Shown piece after piece: positions 10,156 through 19,767 of a stretch of DNA of 64,000 nt. The notes beneath the pieces are model-generated. The model worked only from the letters and a program-made list of their open reading frames with translations. It was not told where the DNA came from and searched no databases. Within the stretch, counting starts at the first letter, position 1. Every line of letters begins with the position of its first letter. Made by a program: the position numbers and the translations under genes. Source of the DNA: Chimaeribacter arupi (GTDB taxonomy: Bacteria; Pseudomonadota; Gammaproteobacteria; Enterobacterales; Enterobacteriaceae); NCBI RefSeq assembly GCF_002858805.1, contig NZ_PJZI01000013.1:61861-125860 (forward strand). Reading direction: 5' to 3'.

Positions 10156-10491
10156 ATGACGGTAGAAGTAAAATATGTCGTGGTGCGACAAGGCGAGGAA
10201 AAGATGACGTTTGCGACCAAGAAAGAAGCTGACGCTTACGACAAGATGCTGGATCTGGCCGATACCCTGTCTGAATGGCTGGCCCATTCTGCGCTGGAAA
10301 TGGAAGAGAGCGAGCGTGAGCGCCTGAGCTTCTTCCTGGCGGAACATAAAGATCCGCTGACGCAAATCCTGCGGGGCAGCTCGCTGGAAAGCGTGCTGGC
10401 ATCAGCACCAGGCAACGACGCCGCAGAACCGGCGCGCCTGAAACCCAAAAGCCGCGGCAAGGCCGAAGGCAGCGACGAGCAGGCCGCCTGA
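10156..10491 (+). CDS. yebG: YebG family DNA-damage-inducible protein
   Basis: The first 70 residues follow YebG closely ([35 protein letters not shown]). The tail is Ala/Pro/Lys-rich and less conserved, giving 111 residues against about 96 in E. coli. The biochemical role is unknown. The perfect LexA box just upstream places it in the SOS regulon. It is followed by yqfB 25 bases later, which could be co-transcribed and so also damage-inducible. Confidence 0.92.
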   Translation: MTVEVKYVVVRQGEEKMTFATKKEADAYDKMLDLADTLSEWLAHSALEMEESERERLSFFLAEHKDPLTQILRGSSLESVLASAPGNDAAEPARLKPKSRGKAEGSDEQAA

Positions 10492-10516
10492 GCCTGCGCC
10501 ATCAGGGAGTGATGCC

Positions 10517-10822
10517 GTGATACCTTTCACCTTTTACCGCCGTTTTGAGGCGGACATCCTGGCAGGCCGTAAAACCATCACCCTGCGCAGCGGCAGTGAC
10601 GCTGACGTTGCGCCGGGTGATATTTTGCAGGTCTCACGCCTGGAGGATGGGGTTTCCTTCTGCCGCCTGCGCGTGCTTTCCGTCACGCCTGTGGCTTTCT
10701 CTGCGCTGGATGCGTCCCATGCCCGGCAGGAGAACATGACCCTGCCTGAACTGAAGCAGGTCATCGGGTCCATCTACCCCGGCATACAGCACCTCACCTG
10801 CATTGAGTTCACCCTCTGTTAG
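10517..10822 (+). CDS. yqfB: YqfB-type ASCH-domain N4-acetylcytidine amidohydrolase
   Basis: This 101-residue protein starts at a GTG preceded by GGGAGTG. It matches the YqfB family in [19 protein letters not shown] and in [19 protein letters not shown]. coli YqfB hydrolyses N4-acetylcytidine to cytidine; the Thr-Lys pair in the GRKTIT segment and the Glu in QENMT are the expected catalytic region. Its place directly behind yebG is not the E. coli location, so it may ride on the yebG transcript here. Confidence 0.88.
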   Translation: MIPFTFYRRFEADILAGRKTITLRSGSDADVAPGDILQVSRLEDGVSFCRLRVLSVTPVAFSALDASHARQENMTLPELKQVIGSIYPGIQHLTCIEFTLC

Positions 10823-10977
10823 GGTCTATCATTATTTTTGTTATTAATGTGTTGTGACGGGACGCCCGCGTCGCCGCCGCAGCATGACGTATGATGACCG
10901 TACAGACTCCGGAGCGCCTGTCGCCCGCGTCCCGCATTTTTCAGTCGGTTCATAATGGCAGTGCCAGGGATCAGTTC

Positions 10978-13020
10978 ATGACCACACCACCAAAAGCAGA
11001 GAAACGCCCGCATCCGATTACCGCCCACGGTGATACCCGGATCGATAATTATTACTGGCTGCGTGACGATGACCGCACACACCCCGAGGTGCTGGATTAC
11101 CTGGCGGCAGAGAACGCCTATACCGCGCAGGCCATGCAACCCTATCAATCCCTGCGGGAAGCCCTCTATCAGGAGATGGTAGACCGCATCCCGCAAGAAG
11201 ACGCGTCGGTGCCCTATGTGCGCCACGGTTTCCGTTACCAGACCCGCTACCAGCCCGGCAATGAATACCCGATTTACCTGCGCCAGCCGGCAGACGCCGC
11301 GGCGGAGTGGGATGTCCTGCTTGATGCCAACGTGCGCGCAGAAGGGCACGAGTTCTATACGCTGGGCGCGATGGAAGTCAGCCCGGATAACCGCCAACTG
11401 GCCCTGGCAGAGGATTTCCTCTCCCGCCGCCAGTACGACATCCGCATCAAACAAATCGGCACCGATGAATGGGCCGACGAGGTGATCACCAACACCTCCG
11501 CCAGTTTTGAATGGGCCAATGATGCCCGCACGCTCTACTATGTGCGCAAACATGACAAAACCCTGCTGCCTTATCAGGTTTACCGCCACGTCGTCGGCAG
11601 CGATCCGGCTGAAGATACCCTGATCTACCAGGAGCAGGATGACACCTTCTATGTGGGGCTGGAGAAAACCACCTCCGAGCGCTTTATCCTGATCCACCTC
11701 AGCAGCACCACCACCTCAGAGATCCTGTTACTGGATGCTGACCAGCCTGATGCCGCGCCGCAGGTCTTTGTGCCGCGCCGCCGTGACCATGAATACGCGC
11801 TGGATCACTACCAGAACCATTTCTATATCCGTTCCAATAAAGACGGTAAAAACTTCGGCCTTTACCGGGCTGACCAGCCGGACGAGGCACAGTGGCAGGC
11901 GGTGATCCCGCCGCGCGATACTGTGATGCTGGAGGGCTTCAGCCTGTTCCGTGACTGGCTGGTAGTGGAAGAGCGCAGCGAAGGGCTGACCCATTTGCGC
12001 CAGATCCACTGGCAGAGCGGCGAGCAGAAAGAGATCCGCTTTGATGACCCGACCTATGTCACCTGGCTGGCCTATAACCCAGACCCGGAGACGTCTCTGC
12101 TGCGCTATGGCTACTCCTCAATGACCACCCCGGCCTCAATGTTTGAAGTCAACATGGACACCGGCGAGCGCACCTTGCTGAAACAGCAGGAGGTCAAAGA
12201 TTTTGACAGCAGCGACTATACCAGTGAGCGCCTGTGGGTGACGGCGCGCGACGGCGTAAAAGTGCCGGTGTCGCTGGTGTACCGGCGTGACCGGTTCAGC
12301 GCCGGCAATAACCCGCTGATGGTTTACGGCTACGGCTCCTACGGCAGCAGCATGGACCCGTCATTCAGCGCCAGCCGCCTCAGCCTGCTCGATCGTGGGT
12401 TTGTCTTTGCACTCGCCCATATCCGCGGCGGCGGCGAACTGGGCCAGCAGTGGTACGAAGACGGCAAGCTGTTCAACAAGATGAACACCTTCCATGATTT
12501 CATTGATGTCACCCGCGCGCTGGTGGAACAGCAGTACGGCCATGCGGACAAGGTCTATGCGATGGGCGGCAGCGCCGGTGGGTTGCTGATGGGCGCGGTG
12601 ATCAACCAGGCCGGGGAGCTGTATCACGGGATTGTGGCGCAGGTGCCGTTTGTGGATGTGGTGACAACGATGCTCGATGAGAGCATTCCGCTGACCACCG
12701 GTGAGTATGACGAGTGGGGCAACCCCAATCAGGAAGCCTATTACCGCTGTATGCTGGAATACAGCCCCTATGACCAGATCACCGCCAAAGCCTATCCGCA
12801 TATGCTGGTTACCACCGGTTTGCATGACTCGCAGGTGCAGTACTGGGAACCCGCCAAATGGGTGGCGAAACTGCGCGAACTGAAAACGGACACCAACCAA
12901 TTGCTGATGTACACGGACATGGATGCCGGGCATGGCGGGAAGTCGGGCCGCTTCAAAGCCTATGAGGATATCGCGATGGAGTATGCGTTTGTGCTGGCGC
13001 TGAACGAGGCGCAGGCCTGA
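10978..13020 (+). CDS. ptrB: Oligopeptidase B (protease II)
   Basis: This 680-residue prolyl-oligopeptidase-family serine peptidase cuts short peptides after Arg and Lys in the cytoplasm. The open frame extends to 10891, but the ATG at 10978 matches the family N-terminus ([20 protein letters not shown]) and has AGGGA upstream. An N-terminal beta-propeller is followed by the hydrolase domain. The nucleophile Ser is in MGGSAGG, the Asp lies in the [16 protein letters not shown] segment, and the His is in DAGHGGKSG. It converges with exoX as in E. coli. Confidence 0.97.
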   Translation: MTTPPKAEKRPHPITAHGDTRIDNYYWLRDDDRTHPEVLDYLAAENAYTAQAMQPYQSLREALYQEMVDRIPQEDASVPYVRHGFRYQTRYQPGNEYPIYLRQPADAAAEWDVLLDANVRAEGHEFYTLGAMEVSPDNRQLALAEDFLSRRQYDIRIKQIGTDEWADEVITNTSASFEWANDARTLYYVRKHDKTLLPYQVYRHVVGSDPAEDTLIYQEQDDTFYVGLEKTTSERFILIHLSSTTTSEILLLDADQPDAAPQVFVPRRRDHEYALDHYQNHFYIRSNKDGKNFGLYRADQPDEAQWQAVIPPRDTVMLEGFSLFRDWLVVEERSEGLTHLRQIHWQSGEQKEIRFDDPTYVTWLAYNPDPETSLLRYGYSSMTTPASMFEVNMDTGERTLLKQQEVKDFDSSDYTSERLWVTARDGVKVPVSLVYRRDRFSAGNNPLMVYGYGSYGSSMDPSFSASRLSLLDRGFVFALAHIRGGGELGQQWYEDGKLFNKMNTFHDFIDVTRALVEQQYGHADKVYAMGGSAGGLLMGAVINQAGELYHGIVAQVPFVDVVTTMLDESIPLTTGEYDEWGNPNQEAYYRCMLEYSPYDQITAKAYPHMLVTTGLHDSQVQYWEPAKWVAKLRELKTDTNQLLMYTDMDAGHGGKSGRFKAYEDIAMEYAFVLALNEAQA

Positions 13021-13072
13021 CGCCGGGCAGTGCCGCCGCGGCATTCAGTGCGCGGCGGAGGCCGGAAAAGGG

Positions 13073-13102
13073 GCCGGCTGATCGGTAAAAGGATCAGCCG
13101 GC
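13073..13102. terminator. Hairpin between convergent ptrB and exoX
   Basis: An 11-bp perfect stem (GCCGGCTGATC paired with GATCAGCCGGC) and an 8-base loop sit between two convergent stop codons. Neither side has a clear T-run, so it may be a weak bidirectional terminator or a 3'-end stabiliser. Confidence 0.5.
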
Positions 13103-13115
13103 AGTCTGGTAGAGG

Positions 13116-13775
13116 TCAGGGCGCCAGATAGTGGTTCAGCGTATAGCGCATATCGGGGCTGAGATCGTCGATGGATTTCAGCATCCAGCGCAAATAGGCC
13201 GGGTCTTCCTGCGCCACGGTTTCAATCGGGCGGCCGCGGTATTTGCCGAATTTCAGGGTGCGCAGCAGCACCGGCTGTTCGGTAATGTCCGCCATCTCTT
13301 CAGCGCTCCAGCCCGTCTCCTGCATAATGCGCTGCAACAGCGCCGCCGTGACGTAGCTGTCATACAGCGCGCGGTGCGGGTAAAGCCCCTCCGGCACATC
13401 CACTTTCAGCCGCAAGGCGTAACGTAAATGCTGGTTGCTGTATTTCAGGCCGGGAAACGCCTGCCGGGCCAGTTTTACGGTACAGATCCAGCGGCCATGC
13501 ATTTCCGGCAACATGGCGCGGTCAAACGCGGCATTGTGCGCCACATAATAGGGGCTGCCGTGGTAGCGGCCGATCACTTTTGCAATCCGCGGCTTGCCTT
13601 CGACCATCTCTTCGGTGATGTGGTGGATCGCCATCGCCTCAATACTGATGGGGCGATCGGGGGAAACCAGATCGCTCATCGGGTTCACAATCTCTCCCCC
13701 GACCAGATCCACTGACGCGATCTCAACCACGCCACCGTCCAGGCCGCAGGTTTCGGTATCAATAACTCGCAGCAT
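13116..13775 (-). CDS. exoX: Exodeoxyribonuclease X
   Basis: This DnaQ-superfamily 3'-5' DNA exonuclease works in mismatch and recombination repair. ExoI motif DTETCGL (residues about 5-11), ExoII in VAHNAAFDRAMLPE and ExoIII in HRALYDSYVTAALL give the metal-binding acidic residues. The C-terminal FGKYRGRPIETVAQEDPAYL is the family's DUF3820-like tail. The start at 13775 matches the usual MLRVIDTET; ATGs at 13778 and 13775 are adjacent, and AAAGGAG serves both. Its 219 residues are the usual length. Confidence 0.95.
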   Translation of the reverse strand: MLRVIDTETCGLDGGVVEIASVDLVGGEIVNPMSDLVSPDRPISIEAMAIHHITEEMVEGKPRIAKVIGRYHGSPYYVAHNAAFDRAMLPEMHGRWICTVKLARQAFPGLKYSNQHLRYALRLKVDVPEGLYPHRALYDSYVTAALLQRIMQETGWSAEEMADITEQPVLLRTLKFGKYRGRPIETVAQEDPAYLRWMLKSIDDLSPDMRYTLNHYLAP

Positions 13776-13805
13776 CATTGGCACTCCTTTGGGTAGGGGT
13801 CACGG

Positions 13806-14558
13806 TTACCCTAATGATAATACATGGCCCTGCCATTGGTTTTGATGGCGGGTGCCCACCACCAGCGCATTGCCGTGACTCGGTGCGCGGGCGATGCAAT
13901 GGCCGCCTTCGGCCCAGATGGCACTTTTGCCGGCCGGCTGCCACCCGCCGGTATGGCCGCCGTGGTTGGCCATTAACACTGCCATCTGATGTTGCCGGGC
14001 GTACGTCTCCAGGGTTTGGGTGTCTTCCAGGTAACCCTCTTCGGAAAAGAGCACGCTGGCGGTATAAATCTGCGCGCCGGAAAGCGCGGCCTGGGCCGGA
14101 TGCGACGGTACGCGCACATCCGCACAGATGGCCAGCCCCACCGGGTAACCCTGCACATTCACCAGCGGGCCGCCTTCGCCCTGGGAGAAATAGTGGGGCT
14201 CATTGCCGGCAAGGTGCTGTTTGGTATAGGCGTAGAGGGTACCGTCGGCCTCACAGGTCACGGCACCGATGCAGCAGGTGCCCTGGTCGTCAGTAATAAT
14301 CGGCGCACCAAAAACAACGGTCATCTTATGGCGGCGCGCATCATCGCGCAGCGGCGTGAGGCGGGGGTCGCCAAGCATCAGGGCCAGCTCCGGCGCCTGG
14401 GCAATTTCATAACCAGTAATCGACAACTCGGGAAAAATCAGCAGGTTGACCTGATGCTCCGCTGCCTGGGCAATAAACTCGCGATGTAACGAGACATTTT
14501 TCTCGATATCACATGGCACGCTGCAATATTGTGCCGCTGCAATAACAATCCGACTCAT
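13806..14558 (-). CDS. yobB: Carbon-nitrogen hydrolase (nitrilase superfamily), YobB-like
   Basis: This 250-residue amidohydrolase has the nitrilase Glu-Lys-Cys triad: Glu in FPELSITGYE (about 43), Lys in YTKQHLAGNE (about 114) and Cys in VGLAICADVRVPSHPAQ (about 147). Such enzymes cleave amides in metabolite repair or salvage; the substrate cannot be read from the sequence. It neighbours exoX as yobB does in E. coli. It begins just past the terminator of the small gene at 14634-14741 and so is probably transcribed on its own. Confidence 0.85.
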   Translation of the reverse strand: MSRIVIAAAQYCSVPCDIEKNVSLHREFIAQAAEHQVNLLIFPELSITGYEIAQAPELALMLGDPRLTPLRDDARRHKMTVVFGAPIITDDQGTCCIGAVTCEADGTLYAYTKQHLAGNEPHYFSQGEGGPLVNVQGYPVGLAICADVRVPSHPAQAALSGAQIYTASVLFSEEGYLEDTQTLETYARQHQMAVLMANHGGHTGGWQPAGKSAIWAEGGHCIARAPSHGNALVVGTRHQNQWQGHVLSLG

Positions 14559-14587
14559 GCACTCAATCCTTTAGATATCAGAGACAA

Positions 14588-14612
14588 TAAAAAAACCCGC
14601 CAGAGCGGGTTT
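14588..14612 (-). terminator. Rho-independent terminator downstream of the 35-residue basic protein
   Basis: An 8-bp stem (AAACCCGC paired with GCGGGTTT), a 4-base loop and a T-run in the minus-strand sense end the transcript from 14741, before yobB begins. Confidence 0.88.
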
Positions 14613-14633
14613 AAGTACGCGGTTCAGCCGGAC

Positions 14634-14741
14634 TCATTCTTGCGGATGCGCCTTTTTTGAACGTTTATCCGCCCGCTTTTCAGCTGGGGTCTTCAACGGC
14701 TTCTTCTTCGCATTTTTTTTGCTATCCATTCCCTTACTCAT
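14634..14741 (-). CDS. Very small lysine-rich protein (35 residues)
   Basis: An ATG at 14741 with GAGAGG six bases upstream opens a 36-codon frame beginning MSKGMDSKKNAKKKPLK and ending KKAHPQE. About 14 of 35 residues are Lys or Arg. It is followed within 50 bases by its own terminator, so it looks like a separate transcription unit. I do not recognise the family. Its charge suggests RNA, ribosome or nucleic-acid contact, but that is inference only. Confidence 0.65.
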   Translation of the reverse strand: MSKGMDSKKNAKKKPLKTPAEKRADKRSKKAHPQE

Positions 14742-14969
14742 GGTGGCCTCTCTGTACCGGTGGCTGGGTTGGTATGCACCCTTATTAACGGCTGATTGGG
14801 AAAATTTTTCAAGCGCTATTAACCAAAATTTTTAAACGCACTGTTTTTTTTAAGATCTCTTTTTGGACAAAATGTAGCGTAACAGTGGTGGGAAAATCGC
14901 CAAAAAAACCGGAATCTCTACACAATAGAGCTAATTCATTGACGCAAATGTAACAATCGGTTTTAGTAA

Positions 14970-15956
<987 letters not shown>

Positions 15957-15982
15957 CGGCCCGCCCCGGCCTGGGGCGGCGC

Positions 15983-16213
15983 TTACTTCATTTTGGGTTC
16001 ATAGGGCAGGCGTGAGTAGTTGTGCGATGCGCTGCGGTAGAACGCCACACGTTCGCGGAAGTAATCACGCAGCGCTTCCGGTTGCTCGCGCTCAACCAGT
16101 TCAGGCACCACCGGCATATTGTAACGCTCTTTAAAAGCGACGCCGGACGCGGCCAAATCCACATTGATCCGGTTCATCTCATCGGGTGTCAGTTCAGCCA
16201 GGTTATATCCCAT
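15983..16213 (-). CDS. holE: DNA polymerase III subunit theta
   Basis: This 76-residue protein has exactly the E. coli HolE length. [20 protein letters not shown] in the middle and SRLPYEPK at the C-terminus are hallmark sequence. Theta binds and stabilises the epsilon proofreading subunit of the replicase core. The start is taken at the second of two adjacent ATGs (16213), which gives better spacing from AGGAG and matches the family N-terminus. Confidence 0.95.
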   Translation of the reverse strand: MGYNLAELTPDEMNRINVDLAASGVAFKERYNMPVVPELVEREQPEALRDYFRERVAFYRSASHNYSRLPYEPKMK

Positions 16214-16572
16214 CATTCTCTCCTGCCGGGCGTTGGTTATGCTGCGGCAAAAATAAAGCAAGCCTGTGAAAATGGCAAGGCGGTGTGTGTCTTCCGGGCA
16301 GGTGGGGCAACAGGAAGAAAGGGGCAGGCGGGATAAAATATAAATAAGAATGATTCGTCTTTATTTATTTTAAGGGATGTAAACAATTATCATTAAATAA
16401 AGAGAGTTGCTGGGTGGTGTCGTGCCGTAATAAAAAAATAATGACTATTTTCAAGAGGATGATTTACTTTCTCTGCGATTGTTAAAATTGCTGTTTGTAA
16501 TTTAAAAGGATGTCGGCATAATGCGAAAAATTATTAAATATCGCTTCGCCTGTCGTTTATAAGGATATGTCT
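16214..16572. other. AT-rich promoter region of ftnA and holE
   Basis: About 350 bases between divergent genes. The ftnA side is strongly AT-rich from 16330 on and contains the Fur-like stretches listed separately. No gene is seen. Confidence 0.6.
16342..16399. promoter_or_regulatory. Possible Fur-binding stretch upstream of ftnA
   Basis: AATAAGAATGATTCGTCTT (starting near 16343) and ACAATTATCATTAAATA (starting near 16383) resemble parts of the Fur box GATAATGATAATCATTATC (about 10 of 19 positions for the first). E. coli ftnA is activated by Fur binding far upstream, so several weak sites would fit. The match is imperfect. Confidence 0.4.
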
Positions 16573-17082
16573 ATGTTAAAGCCAGAAATGGTCAGCCAGC
16601 TTAACGAGCAACTGAACCTGGAGTTCTATTCCGCTAACCTCTACCTGCAAATGAGCGCCTGGTGCAGTGACAAAGGCTTTGAAGGGGCGGCGGCGTTCCT
16701 GAAGTCACACTCGCGTGAAGAGATGGAACATATGCAGCGCCTGTTTGACTATGTCAGCGACACCGGTGCGCTGCCGCTGCTCGGCACCATTGCCGCGCCG
16801 CCGGTAGAGTTTGCATCCCTGGCGGATGTGTTCACCCTGACCTATGAGCACGAGCAGTTGATTACCCGTAAGATCAACGAACTGGCCCACCTGGCAATGA
16901 CGTTGCAGGATTATTCTACCTTCCACTTCCTGCAATGGTATGTGGCTGAGCAGCATGAAGAAGAGAAACTGTTCAAATCCGTGCTCGACAAGCTGGGCAT
17001 GGTGAGCAACACCGGTAACGGCCTGTTTATTATCGATAAAGAATTAAAAAACATGACGGCGGGCAGCGACCCGGCGGCATAA
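16573..17082 (+). CDS. ftnA: Non-heme ferritin, iron-storage protein A
   Basis: This 169-residue ferritin forms a 24-subunit shell that oxidises Fe(II) and stores it as a mineral. AAGGA at 16561-16565 fits the ATG at 16573 ([20 protein letters not shown]) better than the ATG at 16567. Ferroxidase ligands are visible: Glu in [11 protein letters not shown], the Glu and His of [15 protein letters not shown], and the Glu/Gln pair in [12 protein letters not shown]. It ends in a strong terminator and is probably monocistronic. Fur-like sequence upstream suggests iron-responsive expression. Confidence 0.97.
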   Translation: MLKPEMVSQLNEQLNLEFYSANLYLQMSAWCSDKGFEGAAAFLKSHSREEMEHMQRLFDYVSDTGALPLLGTIAAPPVEFASLADVFTLTYEHEQLITRKINELAHLAMTLQDYSTFHFLQWYVAEQHEEEKLFKSVLDKLGMVSNTGNGLFIIDKELKNMTAGSDPAA

Positions 17083-17102
17083 AAACATTGCGCGCACGTA
17101 TT

Positions 17103-17130
17103 GGCCTGCACCCTGGTGCAGGCCTTTTTT
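17103..17130 (+). terminator. Rho-independent terminator of ftnA
   Basis: GGCCTGCACC paired with GGTGCAGGCC, a 2-base apex and six T residues, about 20 bases after the ftnA stop. Confidence 0.93.
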
Positions 17131-17246
17131 ATTGCCCTTTCTTTTCACCTCCGCGCGATAACCCAATGCATTTTTTGCAACATCTCACCGGCTGAATCGG
17201 GTAAAGTAGGCGCAAATTTTGCCCCGCAGCCAGAGAGACGTCTGTT

Positions 17247-17621
17247 ATGCCAAAAACATTCCTTTGTCTTCGTGTGTTATGCGCGTTCCTGTTCACCGCG
17301 GCCGTCGCCCCTGCGGCATTGGCCCACGCCCACCTGGCTTCTTCGGCACCTGCCGCCAACGCCCTGGTGCAGGGCGGCCCGCAACAGCTGGTCCTGACCT
17401 TCACCGAGGGCGTAGAACCCCGCTTCAGCCGTATCACCCTGAGCGGCCCGGTGCAGATGACGATACCTTCCGCCGCGCTGAGCAGTGACAACGGCGATAA
17501 CACCCGCTTGCAGGTGCCGCTGGATAAGGCGCTTCCCGCCGGTGAGTATCAGGTCGCGTGGAAGGTTGTCTCTGTCGATGGGCACCGCACCCAGGGAACC
17601 TACCGCTTCACGGTAAAATGA
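17247..17621 (+). CDS. yobA: Periplasmic CopC-domain copper homeostasis protein
   Basis: The 124-residue precursor has a Sec signal peptide with cleavage expected after PAALA, so the mature protein would begin HAHLASSAPA. A histidine at or next to the mature N-terminus is the classic Cu(II) ligand of CopC. EYQVAWKVVSVDGHRTQGTY near the C-terminus carries the second conserved ligand region. Its stop overlaps the start of yebZ (ATGA), and yebY follows, giving the copper-related yobA-yebZ-yebY operon known from E. coli. Confidence 0.93.
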   Translation: MPKTFLCLRVLCAFLFTAAVAPAALAHAHLASSAPAANALVQGGPQQLVLTFTEGVEPRFSRITLSGPVQMTIPSAALSSDNGDNTRLQVPLDKALPAGEYQVAWKVVSVDGHRTQGTYRFTVK

Positions 17622-18514
17622 GTACGCTTTCCCTGCTGTGGGTGGCATGCCGCTTTGTGCATTTTCTGGCGGTGATGCAACTGTTCGGCATCAGTGTGTT
17701 TACCCGGCTTCTGGCCCCGGCCGCATTTGGTGCGGTCCTGCTGCAGCGCCTGCGTTACTGGCAGGGATACGCGGCGCTGGTGGCCCTGTTGACGGCCTGC
17801 CTGATGGTGGCCGTGCAGGGCGGGCTGATGGGGGAGGGCTGGCCGGATGTCACGGCATTCCCGATCTGGCTGGCGGTACTGAACACCGCGTTTGGCCAGG
17901 TCTGGCGCTGGCATCTGTTGTTTGCCGCCTTGCTGCTGCTGAGTGTGTTGCTGCCGGCTGACCGCTGGCGTGACAGGCTTATTCTGCTGCTGACGTTCGC
18001 CCTGCTGGTGGGGCTGGGCAGCGTCGGCCATGCGGCCATGCGCGAAGGGATGGCCGGGCTGGCGCAACGTGCCAACCATACCCTGCATCTGCTCTCTGCG
18101 GCTTACTGGTTCGGCAGTTTGCTGCCGTTACTGAGATGCCTGCGTTTCAGCCGGGGCGGGCCGTGGCGTCAGGAGGCGATCCTCGCCTTGCTGCGCTTCT
18201 CCACTTTTGGCCATCTGGCTGTGGCGCTGGTGATTGCCACCGGCGCCGTTGATACCTGGCTGATTGTGCAGGGCTGGCCGTTTGAAAGCCGTTCGCCGTA
18301 CCAGATGCTACTGCTGGTGAAAGCGGCGCTGGTGGCGGTGATGGTGGCGGTGGCGCTCTATAACCGCTACCGCATTGTGCCGCGTTTTACCGCCTCGCCG
18401 GTGCAGGCGCAACGCGGCGTGGTACGTGCCACCTCACTGCTGCTCGGGCTTTCGATACTGGTTTTGCTGCTGGTCAGCCTGTTTGCGACCCTGGAGCCGG
18501 TAGCGGTAAACTAA
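17618..18514 (+). CDS. yebZ: CopD-family inner-membrane protein
   Basis: The 298-residue product starts at the ATG overlapping the yobA stop; a longer open frame upstream lies inside yobA. It is hydrophobic with about eight membrane helices and the CopD-domain features CRFVHFLAVMQLFG, RANHTLHLLSAAYWFGSLLP and LRFSTFGHLAVALVIATGA. The buried His residues are probable copper ligands. CopD proteins are proposed to bring copper received from CopC across the inner membrane. Confidence 0.92.
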   Translation: MSTLSLLWVACRFVHFLAVMQLFGISVFTRLLAPAAFGAVLLQRLRYWQGYAALVALLTACLMVAVQGGLMGEGWPDVTAFPIWLAVLNTAFGQVWRWHLLFAALLLLSVLLPADRWRDRLILLLTFALLVGLGSVGHAAMREGMAGLAQRANHTLHLLSAAYWFGSLLPLLRCLRFSRGGPWRQEAILALLRFSTFGHLAVALVIATGAVDTWLIVQGWPFESRSPYQMLLLVKAALVAVMVAVALYNRYRIVPRFTASPVQAQRGVVRATSLLLGLSILVLLLVSLFATLEPVAVN

Positions 18515-18547
18515 GTTTTTGTTTTGGATAGAGTAAAGGACTCCCCA

Positions 18548-18883
18548 ATGAAAAAAGTAATCCTCTCCCTGGTGCTGGCCGGTGTGTGCAGCAGTGCGTT
18601 CGCCGCGGATATCATCACCGTAAGCCGCTTCCAGTTCGGCAAGGCATGGCCATTCACCCGTGAGGAAGTGATGTTGCAGTGCCGCGCGGGCCATGCGCTT
18701 TACGCCATCAATGACAGCACCCTGGTGCAGTACCCGCTGAACGACATCGCTGAAGCAGAAGTGAAAGCCGGCAAAACCCAGGCGAAGCCGATTGCCATTA
18801 TTCAGCTCGACGACCCACAGCAACCGGGGCAGAAAATGAGCCTGGCCGCGGTGCAGCAGAAGGCGCTGACCCTGTGCGAGTAA
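18548..18883 (+). CDS. yebY: YebY, DUF2511 periplasmic protein
   Basis: This 111-residue exported protein starts at ATG 18548 (AAGGA upstream), with signal peptide [20 protein letters not shown]. Two mature cysteines ([11 protein letters not shown] and the penultimate Cys of ALTLCE) probably form the family's disulfide. Work on E. coli connects yebY with yobA-yebZ and copper uptake. It is the last gene of the operon and lies just before the SdsR locus. Confidence 0.9.
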   Translation: MKKVILSLVLAGVCSSAFAADIITVSRFQFGKAWPFTREEVMLQCRAGHALYAINDSTLVQYPLNDIAEAEVKAGKTQAKPIAIIQLDDPQQPGQKMSLAAVQQKALTLCE

Positions 18884-19028
18884 GCCAGACGGCACAATGA
18901 AAAGTCAGGGAAATGGCAGAGCGCCAGTGTTAAGGGCTTGTTTTGGGACTGTTATCACAAAAGTGAATTCCTTCCCGGTTGTCACTATCACTGCCCGGTG
19001 AGGGTGCTGGAAAAATCACCTGCGTCGT

Positions 19029-19035
19029 CTACGCT
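19029..19035 (+). promoter_or_regulatory. Sigma-S-type -10 element of SdsR
   Basis: CTACGCT followed by TTAAA matches the stationary-phase sigma factor -10 pattern (CTAYRCTT) and ends 6 bases before the expected SdsR start, as in Salmonella and E. coli. Confidence 0.8.
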
Positions 19036-19041
19036 TTAAAG

Positions 19042-19145
19042 GGCAAGGCATAACAGCCTGCATTAATGCCAACTTTTAGCGCACGGCTCTCTCCCAAGAG
19101 CCATTTCCCTAGACCGAATATAGGAATCGTATTCGGTCTTTTTTT
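19042..19145 (+). ncRNA. sdsR: SdsR (RyeB) Hfq/ProQ-associated small RNA
   Basis: About 104 bases match the SdsR RNA I know from E. coli and Salmonella, including GCATTAATGCCAACTTTTAG, CGGCTCTCTCCCAAGAGCC and the terminator GACCGAATA/TATTCGGTC followed by T7. SdsR is transcribed by sigma-S RNA polymerase and represses targets such as ompD and mutS mRNAs. The opposite-strand partner RyeA (SraC) would cover this region but cannot be delimited from sequence alone. The position after yebY is conserved; the next conserved gene (pphA in E. coli) is missing, so the accessory region starts right behind this RNA. Confidence 0.93.
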
Positions 19146-19509
19146 ATGCTTTTGGTTTTAAAGGTGTTTTTTGAGGTTATCCGAAAAGTGCCCGAAATTC
19201 CATATCCGGTTTTTATAGCAAAGTAAGCTCTGAACTGTGCACATCCAGATACTTTAGAGCATCTTTTGCGACTCATGTCCCGCCTGGTGTTGCGCATATT
19301 CTTGCCCAGCTAAACAGCAGTAAATCCTCATAGCGCTGGGTAGTTAAAGTCCTTATCCCTGAAGTAGATCCGCGCTATAGCGCCATTATGATCCCGGGGG
19401 CTTCGCAATTACGTTGCATCTCTGCGCAACAGGCAAGCTGCCTGACGTGGTATCGCTTAGCAATATACTCGTGTTATGAAACAGGTGAGCTTTCGTTGTA
19501 GCCAATTTT
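19146..19509. other. Gene-free sequence between SdsR and the hicA operators
   Basis: About 360 bases with stops in all frames and only short open stretches. A minus-strand frame ending near 19215 resembles the tail of a recombinase (ALKYLDVHSSELTLL), but it is interrupted and too short to call. This is probably the junction of an old insertion. Confidence 0.5.
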
Positions 19510-19527
19510 ATAAACAAAAATGTTCAT
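19510..19527. promoter_or_regulatory. Operator-like palindrome 1 upstream of hicA
   Basis: ATAAACAAAAATGTTCAT is a 7-4-7 inverted repeat with one mismatch. It lies 33 bases, centre to centre, from a near-identical perfect copy. HicB antitoxins repress their own promoters through such sites. Confidence 0.65.
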
Positions 19528-19542
19528 CTTCCTGTTGGCGGA

Positions 19543-19560
19543 ATAAACAAAAATGTTTAT
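19543..19560. promoter_or_regulatory. Operator-like palindrome 2 upstream of hicA
   Basis: ATAAACAAAAATGTTTAT is a perfect 7-4-7 inverted repeat 30 bases before the hicA start. Spacing of 33 bases (about three helical turns) from palindrome 1 suggests cooperative binding by the HicAB complex. Confidence 0.7.
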
Positions 19561-19589
19561 AGTTATCTTCACTTAAACCGACAGGGAAA

Positions 19590-19766
19590 GTGAAGCAAAG
19601 TGGGTTCAGACATTGGCTTGCTGGTCGGGGGGCGGAATTTAAAGAGGGAACAAATCCTCTAAAAATCTTCCTTAACGGCAGGCAAACAATCATGCCGGGG
19701 CCTCCGGCAAAAGAGATACCGGAGCCGCTGAGAAAAATGATTCTCAAGCAACTCGGAATGAAATAA
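19590..19766 (+). CDS. hicA: HicA-family toxin lacking the conserved histidines
   Basis: A GTG start opens a 58-residue frame, the exact length of E. coli HicA, with the same layout: MKQSGFRHWL, NPLKIFLNGRQTIMPGPPAK, and EPLRKMILKQLG at the end. E. coli HicA is an mRNA interferase of the double-stranded-RNA-binding fold and reads NHLKL and PRHP where this protein reads NPLKI (residues 22-26) and PGPP. Both histidines are thus replaced by proline, each explained by a single CAT-to-CCT change. The fold looks intact but the catalytic His is gone, so RNase activity is doubtful. Only GTG is available as start in this frame (stop at 19560-19562). Confidence 0.85.
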   Translation: MKQSGFRHWLAGRGAEFKEGTNPLKIFLNGRQTIMPGPPAKEIPEPLRKMILKQLGMK

Positions 19767-19767
19767 A

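Noticed and set aside
19109..19297. 62-codon minus-strand frame across the SdsR terminator, and a recombinase-like tail (ALKYLDVHSSELTLL) in another frame
   Set aside because: The frame runs antisense through a known small RNA; the tail is interrupted and too short to identify as an integrase.
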